A DNA stretch of 55,108 nucleotides from Acetobacterium sp. (GCA_028692885.1 JAQUWM010000012.1:1-55108), one strand, 5' to 3'. Shown: positions 27,132 through 36,385, counted from the first letter of the stretch. Notes: generated by a model from the letters alone, not told the origin. A program made the numbers and translations.

Positions 27132-29393
27132 ATGGAAATAATTATTTCTGAAAAGGCTGGCTATTGCTTTGGAATTGAAAATGCCATGAAAATGGTTCGG
27201 AATACCATTGCGGCGGATCATGGGAAAATATATACCTTAGGTCCGATCAGCCACAACCCCCAGGAAACGAGGCGTCTGGCTGATCAGGGGGTAACAATAA
27301 TTGAAGATAACGATGTGAAAAATTTAGAAAGTGGCTGCATTATCCTTCGTTCTCATGGAGTTGGAAAGAAAACCATCGAAGCGATTAATCAAAAAGGACT
27401 GCCGATTATTAATGCGACCTGTCCCTTTGTTCGGGCGATTCAGAAAAAGGTGGAAAGGTACGATGCAGCAGGTTATCAGATTGTCATCGTCGGCAATAAA
27501 GAACACCCTGAGGTGATTGGAGCAAATGGTTGGTGCCGGAATAAAGCTTTAATAATTAATGATATAAATCAGTTGGAAAATATTGAAAGTTATGATAGAA
27601 TATGTATCGTGGCTCAGACCACCATCATCAAATCCAGATTCAATGAAATTTGCGATATGATCAGGTCAAGAGTCAATGAGGTCGTTATATTTAATACTAT
27701 TTGCAGAGCCACCGCTGAAAGACAAGCAGCGGCTGCGAAAACTGCAAAAGAAGTAGAATATATGATCGTAATCGGTGGGTACCACAGTTCGAACACGCAA
27801 AAACTGGTGGATATCTGTAAATCCCATTGCGAAAAAACTTGTCACATAGAAACCATCCGGGACTTAGATCTCACTGAAGTAAGAAAATATCAAAAAATTG
27901 GTATTACAGCAGGGGCATCAACACCGGATTGGATCGTTAAGGAGGTACTGGAAGGTATGGAAGAGCAAAACAAAATTGCTGAGGAAAACGTGGTCGTAGA
28001 AGTGGCGACTGAGGAACAGCCAACTGTTGTAGTTGAGGACGTGGTGGAAACCATTGAAAAAGACGAATATGATGATGCAAATTTCGATTTCGCTGCAGAA
28101 ATTGAAGAGTCATTAAAAACAATTCGTCGGGGTGCAGAAATCGAAGGCGAAGTTATTCATATTGCTGAAGACGAAGTCATCTTAAACATTGGTTACAAAG
28201 CAGATGGTATTGTCAAAAAGAGTGATTTCACATGGAGAAGCGATGAGGTATTATCTGAACTTGTACAACTAGGAGATAAGGTTTGGTGTATCGTTACTGA
28301 TTTAAATGAAGGTTCTGGAAATGTAAAACTTTCAAAAATCAAATATGATAACCGTCTCGTACAAAAACAGTTAAGTGACGCCTTTGATAATAAAACGATC
28401 TTAGAAGGAACAATCAAAGATATTTCTGGAAATGGTTTAATTGTCGATATCGGATTTACTGATATTTATATGCCAGCTTCACAATATCATGTCCGTTATG
28501 TTAAAGACTTAAACACCCTGATCGGCGAAAAGGTTAAGGGGATCATCATTGATTACAACCCTAAAAGACGTCGTGCCATTCTTTCACAAAAGATTATTCT
28601 TGAAAAAGATATGAAAGAACGTCGCGAACAAGTTAAAGAAATGAAAGAAAAACGTTTTGATGAACTGAACGTCGATGATATCGTCAAAGGCGTGGTTAAA
28701 ACCATTACTAATTTCGGAATCTTTGTCGATCTTGATGGCATTGATGGTTTTGTTCATCGTTCAGACCTGACCTGGGAAAAAATTAATGAGCCTAAAGATA
28801 TCGTTGAAAAAGGCCAGGAAATTGAAGCCAAGGTGATTGCTAAAAATGACGAAGACAAAAAAATTAAATTAAGCGTAAAAGCATTAATGGGTCGTCCTTG
28901 GGATGATTTCATCGCAAAATATAATGTTGATGATGAAGTAGAAGTTACCATCACGAATATTTTAGATTTTGGTGCCTTCGCTGAAGTGATTCCAGGCGTT
29001 GAAGGTTTGATTCACGTTTCTGAAATCAGCTATAACCGGGTTGAGTCCGTTGCTTCAGTTTTAAACACCGGTGATGTGTTAACGGTAAAAATTATCGGCA
29101 TTAATCCGGAAAAAGAAAAAATCAGCTTAAGTAAAAAAGCAACCGAAGAAGCGCCAGCACGTCCTGCTCCAACACCAAGAAGCAGTGGTAGTAGTAGCAA
29201 TGCCGGCTCTGGCGATCGTGACAGAACCAGCAACTATGGTGGTGGCGATCGAAACCGCAGACCGCAGCAAAGCCATAACAGCAACAACAATCGTAATAAA
29301 ACAGTTTACGAAGAAACCGCCAATGTAACTCTTGGGGATTCATTCGGTAACTTATTCGATGGCCTTTTCGGAGACAGCGAAGACGATAAATAA
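27132..29393 (+). CDS. ispH: Fused 4-hydroxy-3-methylbut-2-enyl diphosphate reductase / S1 RNA-binding protein
   Basis: The 753-residue fusion has an IspH part (residues 1 to about 280) with the three cluster cysteines at C12 (AGYCFG), in NATCPFVR, and in FNTICRATAERQ, plus SHNPQ and KEHPEV. IspH reduces HMBPP to IPP and DMAPP with an iron-sulfur cluster. After an acidic linker come four S1 repeats starting near residues 334, 420, 514 and 599, resembling ribosomal protein S1. A Ser/Asn/Arg/Gly-rich tail fills about 672-753. This fusion is known in Clostridia and may tie isoprenoid synthesis to translation. Both halves look intact. Confidence 0.96.
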   Translation: MEIIISEKAGYCFGIENAMKMVRNTIAADHGKIYTLGPISHNPQETRRLADQGVTIIEDNDVKNLESGCIILRSHGVGKKTIEAINQKGLPIINATCPFVRAIQKKVERYDAAGYQIVIVGNKEHPEVIGANGWCRNKALIINDINQLENIESYDRICIVAQTTIIKSRFNEICDMIRSRVNEVVIFNTICRATAERQAAAAKTAKEVEYMIVIGGYHSSNTQKLVDICKSHCEKTCHIETIRDLDLTEVRKYQKIGITAGASTPDWIVKEVLEGMEEQNKIAEENVVVEVATEEQPTVVVEDVVETIEKDEYDDANFDFAAEIEESLKTIRRGAEIEGEVIHIAEDEVILNIGYKADGIVKKSDFTWRSDEVLSELVQLGDKVWCIVTDLNEGSGNVKLSKIKYDNRLVQKQLSDAFDNKTILEGTIKDISGNGLIVDIGFTDIYMPASQYHVRYVKDLNTLIGEKVKGIIIDYNPKRRRAILSQKIILEKDMKERREQVKEMKEKRFDELNVDDIVKGVVKTITNFGIFVDLDGIDGFVHRSDLTWEKINEPKDIVEKGQEIEAKVIAKNDEDKKIKLSVKALMGRPWDDFIAKYNVDDEVEVTITNILDFGAFAEVIPGVEGLIHVSEISYNRVESVASVLNTGDVLTVKIIGINPEKEKISLSKKATEEAPARPAPTPRSSGSSSNAGSGDRDRTSNYGGGDRNRRPQQSHNSNNNRNKTVYEETANVTLGDSFGNLFDGLFGDSEDDK

Positions 29394-29408
29394 GAATTGC
29401 CTTTTGAA

Positions 29409-29452
29409 AGCTCAAGCTTTGGAATTTTTCCAGAGACTGAGCTTTTTTTAAA
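29409..29452 (+). terminator. Rho-independent terminator after ispH/S1
   Basis: AAGCTCA (29409-29415) pairs with TGAGCTT (29439-29445) and is followed by seven T residues. The loop contains a further AAGCTTTGG/CCAGAG partial pairing. Confidence 0.8.
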
Positions 29453-29478
29453 TTCGGAAAATATTTTGCATTTACCTA

Positions 29479-29506
29479 TTGAAAAATATTTATTTCGTGC
29501 TATAAT
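29479..29506 (+). promoter_or_regulatory. iscR operon promoter
   Basis: TTGAAA (29479-29484), 16-bp spacer ending in TGC, perfect TATAAT (29501-29506). Confidence 0.75.
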
Positions 29507-29515
29507 GACATTAAA

Positions 29516-29534
29516 TCCCGGTGGAATACTCGGA
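29516..29534 (+). promoter_or_regulatory. Candidate IscR autoregulatory operator
   Basis: TCCCGGT-ggaat-ACTCGGA is an imperfect dyad (5 of 7 positions) about 10 bases downstream of the -10 box, where a bound repressor would block transcription of its own operon. Dyads with CGG/CCG half sites are typical for Rrf2/IscR proteins. Not compared with a motif model. Confidence 0.45.
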
Positions 29535-29558
29535 AATAATCTAGGGAGGTTTAAACAC

Positions 29559-29966
29559 TTGAGACTTTCAACAAAAGGACGATATGGTGTGCTGGCTATG
29601 GTGGAACTGGCGCTCCAATATGGAGATGGACCAGTTTCAATCAAGGAAATCGCCGAAAAACAAAATTTTTCGGATTCATACATGGAACAGCTTTTTTCCA
29701 CCCTAAAAAACGCCGGGCTGGTAAAAAGCATCAGAGGCGCCCGAGGTGGCTATATTTTAGCTCGGGAACCTAGTGATATTACCGTTGGTCAAATTATCAG
29801 AGCCCTCGAAGGTCCGATCGAATTGGCTGAATGCATCGATGGCGGTGGTAAACAGATTTGTTCAAAATCGCCGGAATGTGTGACCAGAGGGCTTTGGAAA
29901 GACATTGGTGACAGCATCAGCAATATCATTGATAATCGATCATTGCAGGATTTATTAGGCAAATAA
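29559..29966 (+). CDS. iscR: Rrf2-family iron-sulfur cluster regulator IscR
   Basis: The 135-residue protein starts MRLSTKGRYGVLAMVELAL, the classic Rrf2 opening, with winged helix-turn-helix (SIKEIAEKQNFSDSYMEQLF) and wing (IRGARGGYILAREP). Three cysteines in AECIDGGGKQIC and SPEC are placed as in IscR to hold an Fe-S cluster. TTG 29559 is chosen because AGGGAGG at 29543-29549 precedes it and the longer frame would run through the terminator and promoter. First gene of iscR-iscS-iscU; it probably represses the operon when clusters are plentiful. Confidence 0.95.
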   Translation: MRLSTKGRYGVLAMVELALQYGDGPVSIKEIAEKQNFSDSYMEQLFSTLKNAGLVKSIRGARGGYILAREPSDITVGQIIRALEGPIELAECIDGGGKQICSKSPECVTRGLWKDIGDSISNIIDNRSLQDLLGK

Positions 29967-29985
29967 GCCAGAAAGAGGTAAATTT

Positions 29986-31194
29986 ATGAAACGAATCTAT
30001 TTAGACCACGCTGCAACAACGCCAGTTGATCCGGCTGTGGTTGAAACCATGCTGCCATTCTTTACTGAATATTTTGGAAATCCTTCTTCGGTATACACTG
30101 AAGGCAGAGGGGTAAAGAAGGCAATTGAGGCGGCGCGGCTCCAGATTGCTAAAGCCATTAATGCCGATCCCCGGGAAATCTATTTTACCGGAAGTGGATC
30201 AGAAGCCGATAACTGGGCCATAAAAGGGATTGCCATGAAAAATCAGGCTAAGGGGAAGCACATTATCACCTCAACGATTGAGCATCACGCCGTTCTTCAC
30301 ACCTGTGAATACCTCGAAAAACAGGGCTTTGAAGTAACCTACCTGCCAGTTGACAAAGATGGGCTGATATCACTAGATGATTTACGCAATGCAATCAGAA
30401 CAGACACCATTTTAGTCACGATCATGTTTGCCAATAATGAAATTGGAACCGTCGAACCGATCAAAGAAATCGGCGAAATTGTTAAAGAAAGAGGAATTAT
30501 TTTTCATACCGATGCTGTCCAGGCGCTGGGAAACATTCCCGTTGACGTCAAGGATTTAAATGTCGATCTGCTTGCTATCTCGGCACATAAAATATATGGT
30601 CCTAAAGGAATCGGTGCTCTTTTTATCAGAAAAGGGGTTCCAATTGATAATCTAATCCACGGCGGCGCTCAGGAGCGAAAAAAACGGGCCGGAACCGAAA
30701 ATACTGCTGAAATTGTGGCTTTTGGGAAAGCGGCGGAAATGGCAACTGAGCATCTGACAGAAAATGCTGCCCATATGAAAAAATTAAGAGACCTTCTGAT
30801 CAAAGGGGTCATGGAAAATATCCCGCAGGTTCGTTTAAACGGGCATCCCGAAAAACGCCTGCCAGGGAACGCTAATTTCTGTTTTGATTACATTGAAGGG
30901 GAGTCGATCCTACTCAGTCTGGACATTATCGGCATTGCCGGCTCCAGTGGATCAGCCTGTACCTCAGGTTCGTTGGACCCATCCCATGTGTTGTTGGCCA
31001 TTGGTTTGCCGGCAGGGATCGCCCATGGATCACTGCGACTCACGATTGGGAAGCATACAACCGTCGAGGATATTAACTATGTGGTTGAAAATCTGATCCA
31101 GATTATTGAACGGTTGCGGAAAATGTCGCCGATTAACGCCGATTGTCCGATTGATGATGCTGTTTTTGATAAAGCCGATCATCACCATCACTAA
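29986..31194 (+). CDS. iscS: Cysteine desulfurase (NifS/IscS)
   Basis: The 402-residue PLP enzyme has the opening YLDHAATTPVDP, the PLP lysine K202 in SAHKIYGPKG, and active-site C325 in SSGSACTSGSLDPSH on the short mobile loop. It converts cysteine to alanine and passes sulfur to IscU. The C-terminus ends in four histidines (KADHHHH), which is unusual and might bind metal. It lies 19 bases after iscR with AAGAGG as ribosome-binding site. Confidence 0.96.
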   Translation: MKRIYLDHAATTPVDPAVVETMLPFFTEYFGNPSSVYTEGRGVKKAIEAARLQIAKAINADPREIYFTGSGSEADNWAIKGIAMKNQAKGKHIITSTIEHHAVLHTCEYLEKQGFEVTYLPVDKDGLISLDDLRNAIRTDTILVTIMFANNEIGTVEPIKEIGEIVKERGIIFHTDAVQALGNIPVDVKDLNVDLLAISAHKIYGPKGIGALFIRKGVPIDNLIHGGAQERKKRAGTENTAEIVAFGKAAEMATEHLTENAAHMKKLRDLLIKGVMENIPQVRLNGHPEKRLPGNANFCFDYIEGESILLSLDIIGIAGSSGSACTSGSLDPSHVLLAIGLPAGIAHGSLRLTIGKHTTVEDINYVVENLIQIIERLRKMSPINADCPIDDAVFDKADHHHH

Positions 31195-31235
31195 GAATAA
31201 ATAAAGACTAAAATAAAATAGAAGGAGAAAATAAA

Positions 31236-31613
31236 ATGGAATATACAGATGTAGTAATGGAGAATTTTACCTGTCCCAAACATGTCGGAGAGATTGAAGG
31301 TGCAAATGGTATTGGTCAGGTGGGAAGCCCGGCTTGCGGCGATATTATGAAAATCTTCCTGAAAATCAACGATGACGGCGTTATTGAAGATGCCTCTTTT
31401 AAAACCTTTGGCTGCGGTGCAGCAGTGGCCAGCAGTAGTATGGCAACCGATATGATCATCGGCAAGACGATTGAAGAAGCGGGAAAATTCAAGAATTCTG
31501 ATGTGGTTGATGCCCTGGGTGGATTACCATCTGAAAAAATTCATTGTTCGGTCTTGGCAGCTGAAGCCATTCAGGCGGCGATTGAAGACTATCACAAGAA
31601 TAAAGCCAAATAA
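31236..31613 (+). CDS. iscU: Iron-sulfur cluster scaffold protein IscU/NifU-like
   Basis: The 125-residue scaffold has the three cluster ligands C34 (SPACGD), C60 (TFGCGAA) and C104 (KIHCSVLA) plus Asp36, which eases cluster transfer. The usual NPRNVG near the N-terminus reads TCPKHVGEI, adding C13, a clostridial-type variant. It receives sulfur from IscS and builds [2Fe-2S]/[4Fe-4S] clusters. AGAAGGAG precedes the start; a strong terminator closes the operon. No hscA/hscB/fdx genes follow. Confidence 0.95.
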   Translation: MEYTDVVMENFTCPKHVGEIEGANGIGQVGSPACGDIMKIFLKINDDGVIEDASFKTFGCGAAVASSSMATDMIIGKTIEEAGKFKNSDVVDALGGLPSEKIHCSVLAAEAIQAAIEDYHKNKAK

Positions 31614-31620
31614 ATTTATC

Positions 31621-31661
31621 AAGATGTCGTCTCTATTTACTGGGGACGGCGTCTTTTTTTT
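31621..31661 (+). terminator. Terminator of the iscRSU operon
   Basis: AAGATGTCGTCTC (31621-31633) pairs with GGGACGGCGTCTT (31642-31654) through G-U pairs, followed by eight T residues. Confidence 0.9.
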
Positions 31662-31687
31662 GAAAAATAAGAAAAGAAAAAACAACA

Positions 31688-31716
31688 TTGCCATAAAAAA
31701 AATAATAAGGTAAGAT
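31688..31716 (+). promoter_or_regulatory. Promoter for the PRC-barrel gene
   Basis: TTGCCA (31688-31693), 17-bp A-rich spacer, TAAGAT (31711-31716). Leader of about 25 nt with AAAGGAGCG before the ATG at 31749. Confidence 0.55.
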
Positions 31717-31748
31717 AAGCATATGACATAAAACGAAAGGAGCGCAGT

Positions 31749-32276
31749 ATGAAAGCAAAAATTTTACTCAATGTGGAAGTTGTTTCGCAAAAAAACGGAC
31801 GGCGACATGGGTTGGTTAAGAGTTTGGTGGTTGTGAATCATGTGGTGAAGTATCTGGTTATCAATCCCGGTGGAATTTTCGCCAAAGCTCAATTTTTCAA
31901 ACCTGAAAATATTATCGATGTCAATTATAAGCGACTGGTAATCGAAAATGAAAAGGTCATCATTAAAGCCAAAGGGAAAAAAGTAAAGACGTATCTGGAC
32001 GAGGCATTTCCGCTGATGGATTATCCGGTGGTCGATAAAAATGAGGAGGCTTTTGGTCATGTGGTCAATGCGACCATTGAAGAGGGAACATTTGCCATCA
32101 CCGAATATCAAATTTCGCGAAGTTTCTTTGATGATATTGACCATGGCTTTGCGATTATTCCAGCCACCGATCTGGTCTATAAGGATCAGGTGCTTTATTA
32201 TGAAAAAGAAATGTTTGATCTGGGTTTTAAAAAACAGGGAACAGGCATTGCCAATAAATTACTGGGGGTAAGATAA
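31749..32276 (+). CDS. PRC-barrel domain protein
   Basis: The 175-residue protein contains two PRC-barrel-like beta units: VEVVSQKNGRRHGLVKSLVV, then YPVVDKNEEAFGHVVNATI, each ending in a G-x-V turn. Proteins of this kind bind other proteins or RNA; B. subtilis relatives lie in the same alaS neighbourhood. No enzyme motif. Its stop overlaps the ATG of the AI-2E-family permease by one base, so the two are coupled. Function unknown. Confidence 0.8.
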   Translation: MKAKILLNVEVVSQKNGRRHGLVKSLVVVNHVVKYLVINPGGIFAKAQFFKPENIIDVNYKRLVIENEKVIIKAKGKKVKTYLDEAFPLMDYPVVDKNEEAFGHVVNATIEEGTFAITEYQISRSFFDDIDHGFAIIPATDLVYKDQVLYYEKEMFDLGFKKQGTGIANKLLGVR

Positions 32277-33349
32277 TGGGCGAACCATCGAATAAAAAGC
32301 GGCTATTAGTGCTTAACCTCATCGTCGTCGCCTTAATTGGCGCGCTGTGCTTTGTTATCTGGCCAACTCTGGCAGGGATGTTTGCACCATTCTTTTTCGC
32401 CATTGTGCTGGCGTATTTGCTGAATCCGCTGGTAAAAAAATTTGAAAATAAAGGTCTAAACCGGGGAGAGTCAGTTCTGATTGTGTTTTTTGCAATGCTG
32501 GCACTGGTGATTGGGGCATTTATGAGCTTTGTTCCTAGCCTTATTACCAATATTGCCAGTATGATCAAGAGTATCCCAAACTTTGTGACCCAAATGCAGA
32601 CCTACATCACAGATTTATCCGACTACATTTCAAATTTTACCGGATACGACATTACCCAGTTTTTTAATCTGGAACAGGTTCTGGGAAATGTGCTGCAGGG
32701 CTTTGCAACGGCGCTTCAGGGGATTTCGAATGCCCTTCTGCAAAACAGCGGTCAGCTCATGAATGTTATCATCGTGCCATTAGTGACGATCTTTCTGCTG
32801 ATGGATAAGGAATTCTTTATTAAAGGGATCATGTACCTGGTGCCATTGCAGTATCGCAACAGTATGCTTAAAATGTGCTGTGACATCGATCTGGTCATTG
32901 GTGGTTTTATCAAGGGACAGGGTTTGACCTCCCTCATCGCTGGGATTGCAACGGGGATTGGCGCCTTTGCGCTGGGTCTTCCTTACGCAAGTATTATTGC
33001 GGTGATTGCTGGGGTTACCACCATGGTTCCCTATTTTGGTCCGGTGGTAGGCACGATTGTAATTGTGGTGTTGGTATTGTTTACCAATCCGATGATGATT
33101 ATCCCCATGTTGATTGTGATTGGGGTGGTTCAGGTGGTCTGCGGTAATTTTCTGGCACCAGCTTTGATGTCCGGCAATGTGGGACTCCACCCGGTGTTTA
33201 TCATCTTCTCGATCTTCTTTTTTGGGGCCATGTTTGGCGGTGTCGGGATGATTATGGCCGTACCGATGGCCGGTACCATTAAGGTAATGGCCGGATATAT
33301 TATTTCCTTATTTGCTTCAGATGATATCACGGATCTAAAAAAAGATTGA
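32276..33349 (+). CDS. AI-2E family (YrrI/PerM-like) membrane permease
   Basis: The 357-residue polytopic protein has about seven to eight helices and the family blocks: FAPFFFAIVLAYLLNPLVKK near the N-terminus, GFIKGQGLTSLIAGIATGIG, and PYFGPVVGTI. The family name comes from AI-2 exporter TqsA, but members also include Na+/H+ antiporters and proteins of unknown substrate, so autoinducer export is not implied. In B. subtilis the orthologue yrrI also precedes alaS. The stop codon overlaps the -35 box of the T-box promoter. Confidence 0.88.
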   Translation: MGEPSNKKRLLVLNLIVVALIGALCFVIWPTLAGMFAPFFFAIVLAYLLNPLVKKFENKGLNRGESVLIVFFAMLALVIGAFMSFVPSLITNIASMIKSIPNFVTQMQTYITDLSDYISNFTGYDITQFFNLEQVLGNVLQGFATALQGISNALLQNSGQLMNVIIVPLVTIFLLMDKEFFIKGIMYLVPLQYRNSMLKMCCDIDLVIGGFIKGQGLTSLIAGIATGIGAFALGLPYASIIAVIAGVTTMVPYFGPVVGTIVIVVLVLFTNPMMIIPMLIVIGVVQVVCGNFLAPALMSGNVGLHPVFIIFSIFFFGAMFGGVGMIMAVPMAGTIKVMAGYIISLFASDDITDLKKD

Positions 33350-33374
33350 CATTTAAATATGAAATTAATATAAT
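33346..33374 (+). promoter_or_regulatory. alaS T-box promoter
   Basis: Consensus TTGACA (33346-33351), exactly 17 bp, TATAAT (33369-33374). A perfect sigma-A promoter overlapping the stop codon of the upstream gene. Confidence 0.92.
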
Positions 33375-33380
33375 CATCTT

Positions 33381-33645
33381 CGTAGGTTAATATTAAAATG
33401 CATTGAGAACGAAGACTCTAACAATAACGATTGCAGAGAGAGAGACATGGCTGAGAGTCTTTTATGGTTGGTTTAGAGTTGCCCCGTTCGAGCAGCTGCA
33501 AAGAAAGTCTGAATAAGGTATTCAACGAGTATTTTCAGTCGGGAAACCGTTATTGATAAAGTGAGTTGCCAAATATTGGGCAGCTAATTTGGGTGGTACC
33601 GCGGATTAAACCGTCCCTTGCAGATTTGCAGGGGATTTTTTTGTT
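33381..33645 (+). ncRNA. T-box leader responding to uncharged tRNA-Ala
   Basis: Stem I base pairs GAACG (33407-33411) with CGTTC (33485-33489) and ACTCTAA (33415-33421) with TTTAGAGT (33472-33479). The internal loop between them exposes TGCCC, with the specifier codon GCC (Ala) at 33481-33483. The antiterminator bulge TGGTACCGCG (33594-33603) can pair through TGGT with the ACCA end of tRNA. The terminator TCCCTTGCA/TGCAGGGGA (33614-33635) is followed by seven T residues. When tRNA-Ala is uncharged, the antiterminator forms and alaS is transcribed. Confidence 0.96.
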
Positions 33646-33711
33646 TTGATAAACACCGGAAAGTATCAAATGCTTTACAATCAGAGAACAAAGTTTCGAT
33701 AAGGAGAAAAA

Positions 33712-36351
33712 ATGAAACCATTAGGATTAAATGAAATTAGAGAAAAATATCTGGCATTTTTTGAAGAAAAAGGACATTTGCGATTAAACAGTTTTCCCTT
33801 AGTGCCCATTAACGACAAGAGTTTGTTGTTGGTCAACTCAGGGATGGCACCGCTAAAACCCTATTTTACCGGAGATGAAATACCACCTCGAAATCGGGTG
33901 ACAACCTGTCAGAAATGTATTCGTACCCCGGATATTGAAAACGTTGGAAAAACAGCGCGGCACGGAACTTTTTTCGAAATGCTGGGAAATTTTTCCTTTG
34001 GTGATTATTTTAAGAAGGAAGCGATTCCATGGGCCTGGGAATTCTGTACCAAGGTTATGGAAATACCGGAAGATAAGATCTGGATCACCGTTTATCTGGA
34101 TGATGATGAAGCTTTTCAAATCTGGAATGAAGATGTCGGGATTCCCAAAGACAAAATCGTCCGGATGGGAAAAGAAGATAATTTCTGGGAACATGGCCTG
34201 GGACCCTGTGGTCCCTGTTCCGAGCTTTATTTTGATCGGGGTGAGGAATACGGCTGTGACAGTCCCACCTGCAGTGTTGGTTGTGATTGTGACCGTTATG
34301 TTGAATTCTGGAACCTGGTCTTTACCCAGTTTGATAAAGATGAAGCTGGCAACTATAATCCCTTACCCAAACCAAATATTGATACCGGGATGGGGTTAGA
34401 ACGTCTGGCGGTGGTGATGCAGGGGGTAGGAACTATTTTCGAAATTGATACAGTTGGCCATGTGCTCAATTATATCTGCAAAAAAGCTGGGGTAAGCTAT
34501 GGCGATGATCCTCAGGATGATATCTCGATCCGGGTCATCACCGATCATATTCGCAGTGTTACCTTTATGATTGCTGACGGCGTGATGCCGGGCAATGAAG
34601 GCCGGGGTTATGTCTTGCGACGTTTACTGCGCCGAGCCGTCCGTCACGGAAAATTACTGGGAATCAAGGATCTTTTCCTTTATGATGTTGCGAAAGAAGC
34701 GATTCGGGTTTCGGAAGGGGCTTATCCTGAACTCAAAGAAAAACAGGATTTTATTCAAAAACTGATCCGTATTGAAGAAGAACGGTTTAAAGAAACCATC
34801 GATCAGGGTCTGGCGTTGCTAAACAAAGAGCTGGATAAAATTATCGAAATGGAAGAAACGGTATTCCCTGGTGGCGGTGCCTTTAAGCTCTATGATACCT
34901 ATGGTTTTCCCTATGATCTGACCAAGGAAATTGTCGAAGAACGGGGACTGACCATTATCGCCGAAGACTTCGAAAAAGAAATGCAGGCACAGCGGGACCG
35001 AGCCCGACAAGATCGTCTCAACAGCGATTTGGCGGTATGGGCCGATGATCCCTTTAATCCCCTGGGTTCAGATGCTGTCAATACCTTTGTCGGCTATGAC
35101 AACCTGGAAGCCGAAGGCACGATTTTAGGGCTTTATGTCAACGAAACGTTGGTTGATGAAGCCAAGGCTGGGGATGAGGTGCTGGTGCTTCTGGATCAGA
35201 CCTGTTTCTATGCTGAAAGTGGCGGCCAAACCGGTGATCACGGTGTCATTCAAAAAGGTGATGGCTTGATTGAAATCAGGGACTGTAAAAAAGGCAGCCT
35301 GAGCCGACATATTCACTCAGGTACGGTTAAGTCGGGAACCTTTAAGGTTGGCGAAACCGTTATTACCGAGGTCGACAAAGAATTGCGAGCGGCGGTTCAG
35401 CGGAACCATACGTCGACCCATTTATTGCAAAAAGCCTTGAAACAGGTTTTAGGCGACCATGTTGAACAGGCTGGGTCATTTGTATCACCAGACCGGCTGC
35501 GTTTTGACTTTAACCATTTCCAGGCGATGACCCGGGATGAAAAACGCCAGGTCGAAGAGATTGTCAACGCCGCGATCTTGGCAGCTTATGAGGTAACGAT
35601 TTTTGAAACCAGCATTGATCAGGCAAGAGAACTGGGCGCAACGGCTTTATTTGGCGAAAAATATGGTGAAATTGTCCGAGTTGTTAAAGTCGGCGACTTC
35701 AGTACCGAGCTGTGTGGTGGCTGTCATATCAACAATTCTGCTAAAGTTGGGCTGTTTAAAATCATTAGCGAAGGTGGCGTTGCTGCCGGGGTTCGCCGAA
35801 TTGAAGCGGCAACCGGTTTTAATGCCTGGCATCTGGTTGAGAAAATGGATGATACCCTGGTTGAGGTGTCCAATCTGATGAAAACCAATCCCGATCAATT
35901 ACTGGAAAAGGTAGCGGAATTGGCCGAAATCAACAAACAGAAGGAACGCACCATCGCCGAACTGAAACAGAAATCAGCTGGCAATGCGATCATGGATATT
36001 CATCAGAAAATGATGATCATCAGTGACGTTCAGGTTATCATTGCCGAAGTTGAGAAAATGCCGATGGAAGAGTTGCGTACCATCGGAGATTTACTCAAAG
36101 ATCGGATGGGCTCTGGAGTTGTGCTGTTGGGGAGTGCTCTGGAGGGCAAGGTTAATTTTGTTGCAACGGCAACCCCGGATATTGTCAAACGTGGCTTCCA
36201 TGCCGGTAAAGTCATTAAAGAAGTGGCGACAATAGCCGGCGGAGGCGGTGGTGGACGTCCAGATATGGCGCAAGCTGGGGGGAAACTTCCGGAAAAACTG
36301 GCAGAATCCCTAATAAGGGGAGAGGCGTGTATTCGGGAGCAGTTGAATTAA
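33712..36351 (+). CDS. alaS: Alanyl-tRNA synthetase
   Basis: The 879-residue class II synthetase has the catalytic start FFEEKGHLRLNSFPLVP and motif 2 region HGTFFEMLGNFSFGDYFK. The editing domain carries HTSTH near residue 566 and ELCGGCH near 666, the zinc site that clears Ser- and Gly-tRNA-Ala. The C-Ala domain ends with the glycine-rich GGGGGGRPDMAQAGG. Length is normal. AAGGAG precedes ATG 33712. Controlled by the alanine T-box upstream. Confidence 0.98.
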   Translation: MKPLGLNEIREKYLAFFEEKGHLRLNSFPLVPINDKSLLLVNSGMAPLKPYFTGDEIPPRNRVTTCQKCIRTPDIENVGKTARHGTFFEMLGNFSFGDYFKKEAIPWAWEFCTKVMEIPEDKIWITVYLDDDEAFQIWNEDVGIPKDKIVRMGKEDNFWEHGLGPCGPCSELYFDRGEEYGCDSPTCSVGCDCDRYVEFWNLVFTQFDKDEAGNYNPLPKPNIDTGMGLERLAVVMQGVGTIFEIDTVGHVLNYICKKAGVSYGDDPQDDISIRVITDHIRSVTFMIADGVMPGNEGRGYVLRRLLRRAVRHGKLLGIKDLFLYDVAKEAIRVSEGAYPELKEKQDFIQKLIRIEEERFKETIDQGLALLNKELDKIIEMEETVFPGGGAFKLYDTYGFPYDLTKEIVEERGLTIIAEDFEKEMQAQRDRARQDRLNSDLAVWADDPFNPLGSDAVNTFVGYDNLEAEGTILGLYVNETLVDEAKAGDEVLVLLDQTCFYAESGGQTGDHGVIQKGDGLIEIRDCKKGSLSRHIHSGTVKSGTFKVGETVITEVDKELRAAVQRNHTSTHLLQKALKQVLGDHVEQAGSFVSPDRLRFDFNHFQAMTRDEKRQVEEIVNAAILAAYEVTIFETSIDQARELGATALFGEKYGEIVRVVKVGDFSTELCGGCHINNSAKVGLFKIISEGGVAAGVRRIEAATGFNAWHLVEKMDDTLVEVSNLMKTNPDQLLEKVAELAEINKQKERTIAELKQKSAGNAIMDIHQKMMIISDVQVIIAEVEKMPMEELRTIGDLLKDRMGSGVVLLGSALEGKVNFVATATPDIVKRGFHAGKVIKEVATIAGGGGGGRPDMAQAGGKLPEKLAESLIRGEACIREQLN

Positions 36352-36385
36352 TTTATTAAGAAAATCAAAATTTATGTCATTTGAC

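Noticed and set aside
29397-29558. Longer N-terminus for IscR
   Set aside because: The segment contains the ispH terminator and the iscR promoter; family N-terminus begins at the TTG at 29559.
32276-33349. AI-2 exporter as a third quorum-sensing component
   Set aside because: The family is broad and this member lies in the alaS housekeeping block; no luxS is present in the window.
33381-33645. tRNA-like gene in the alaS leader
   Set aside because: The features are those of a T-box (specifier loop, TGGTACCGCG, terminator), not a cloverleaf.
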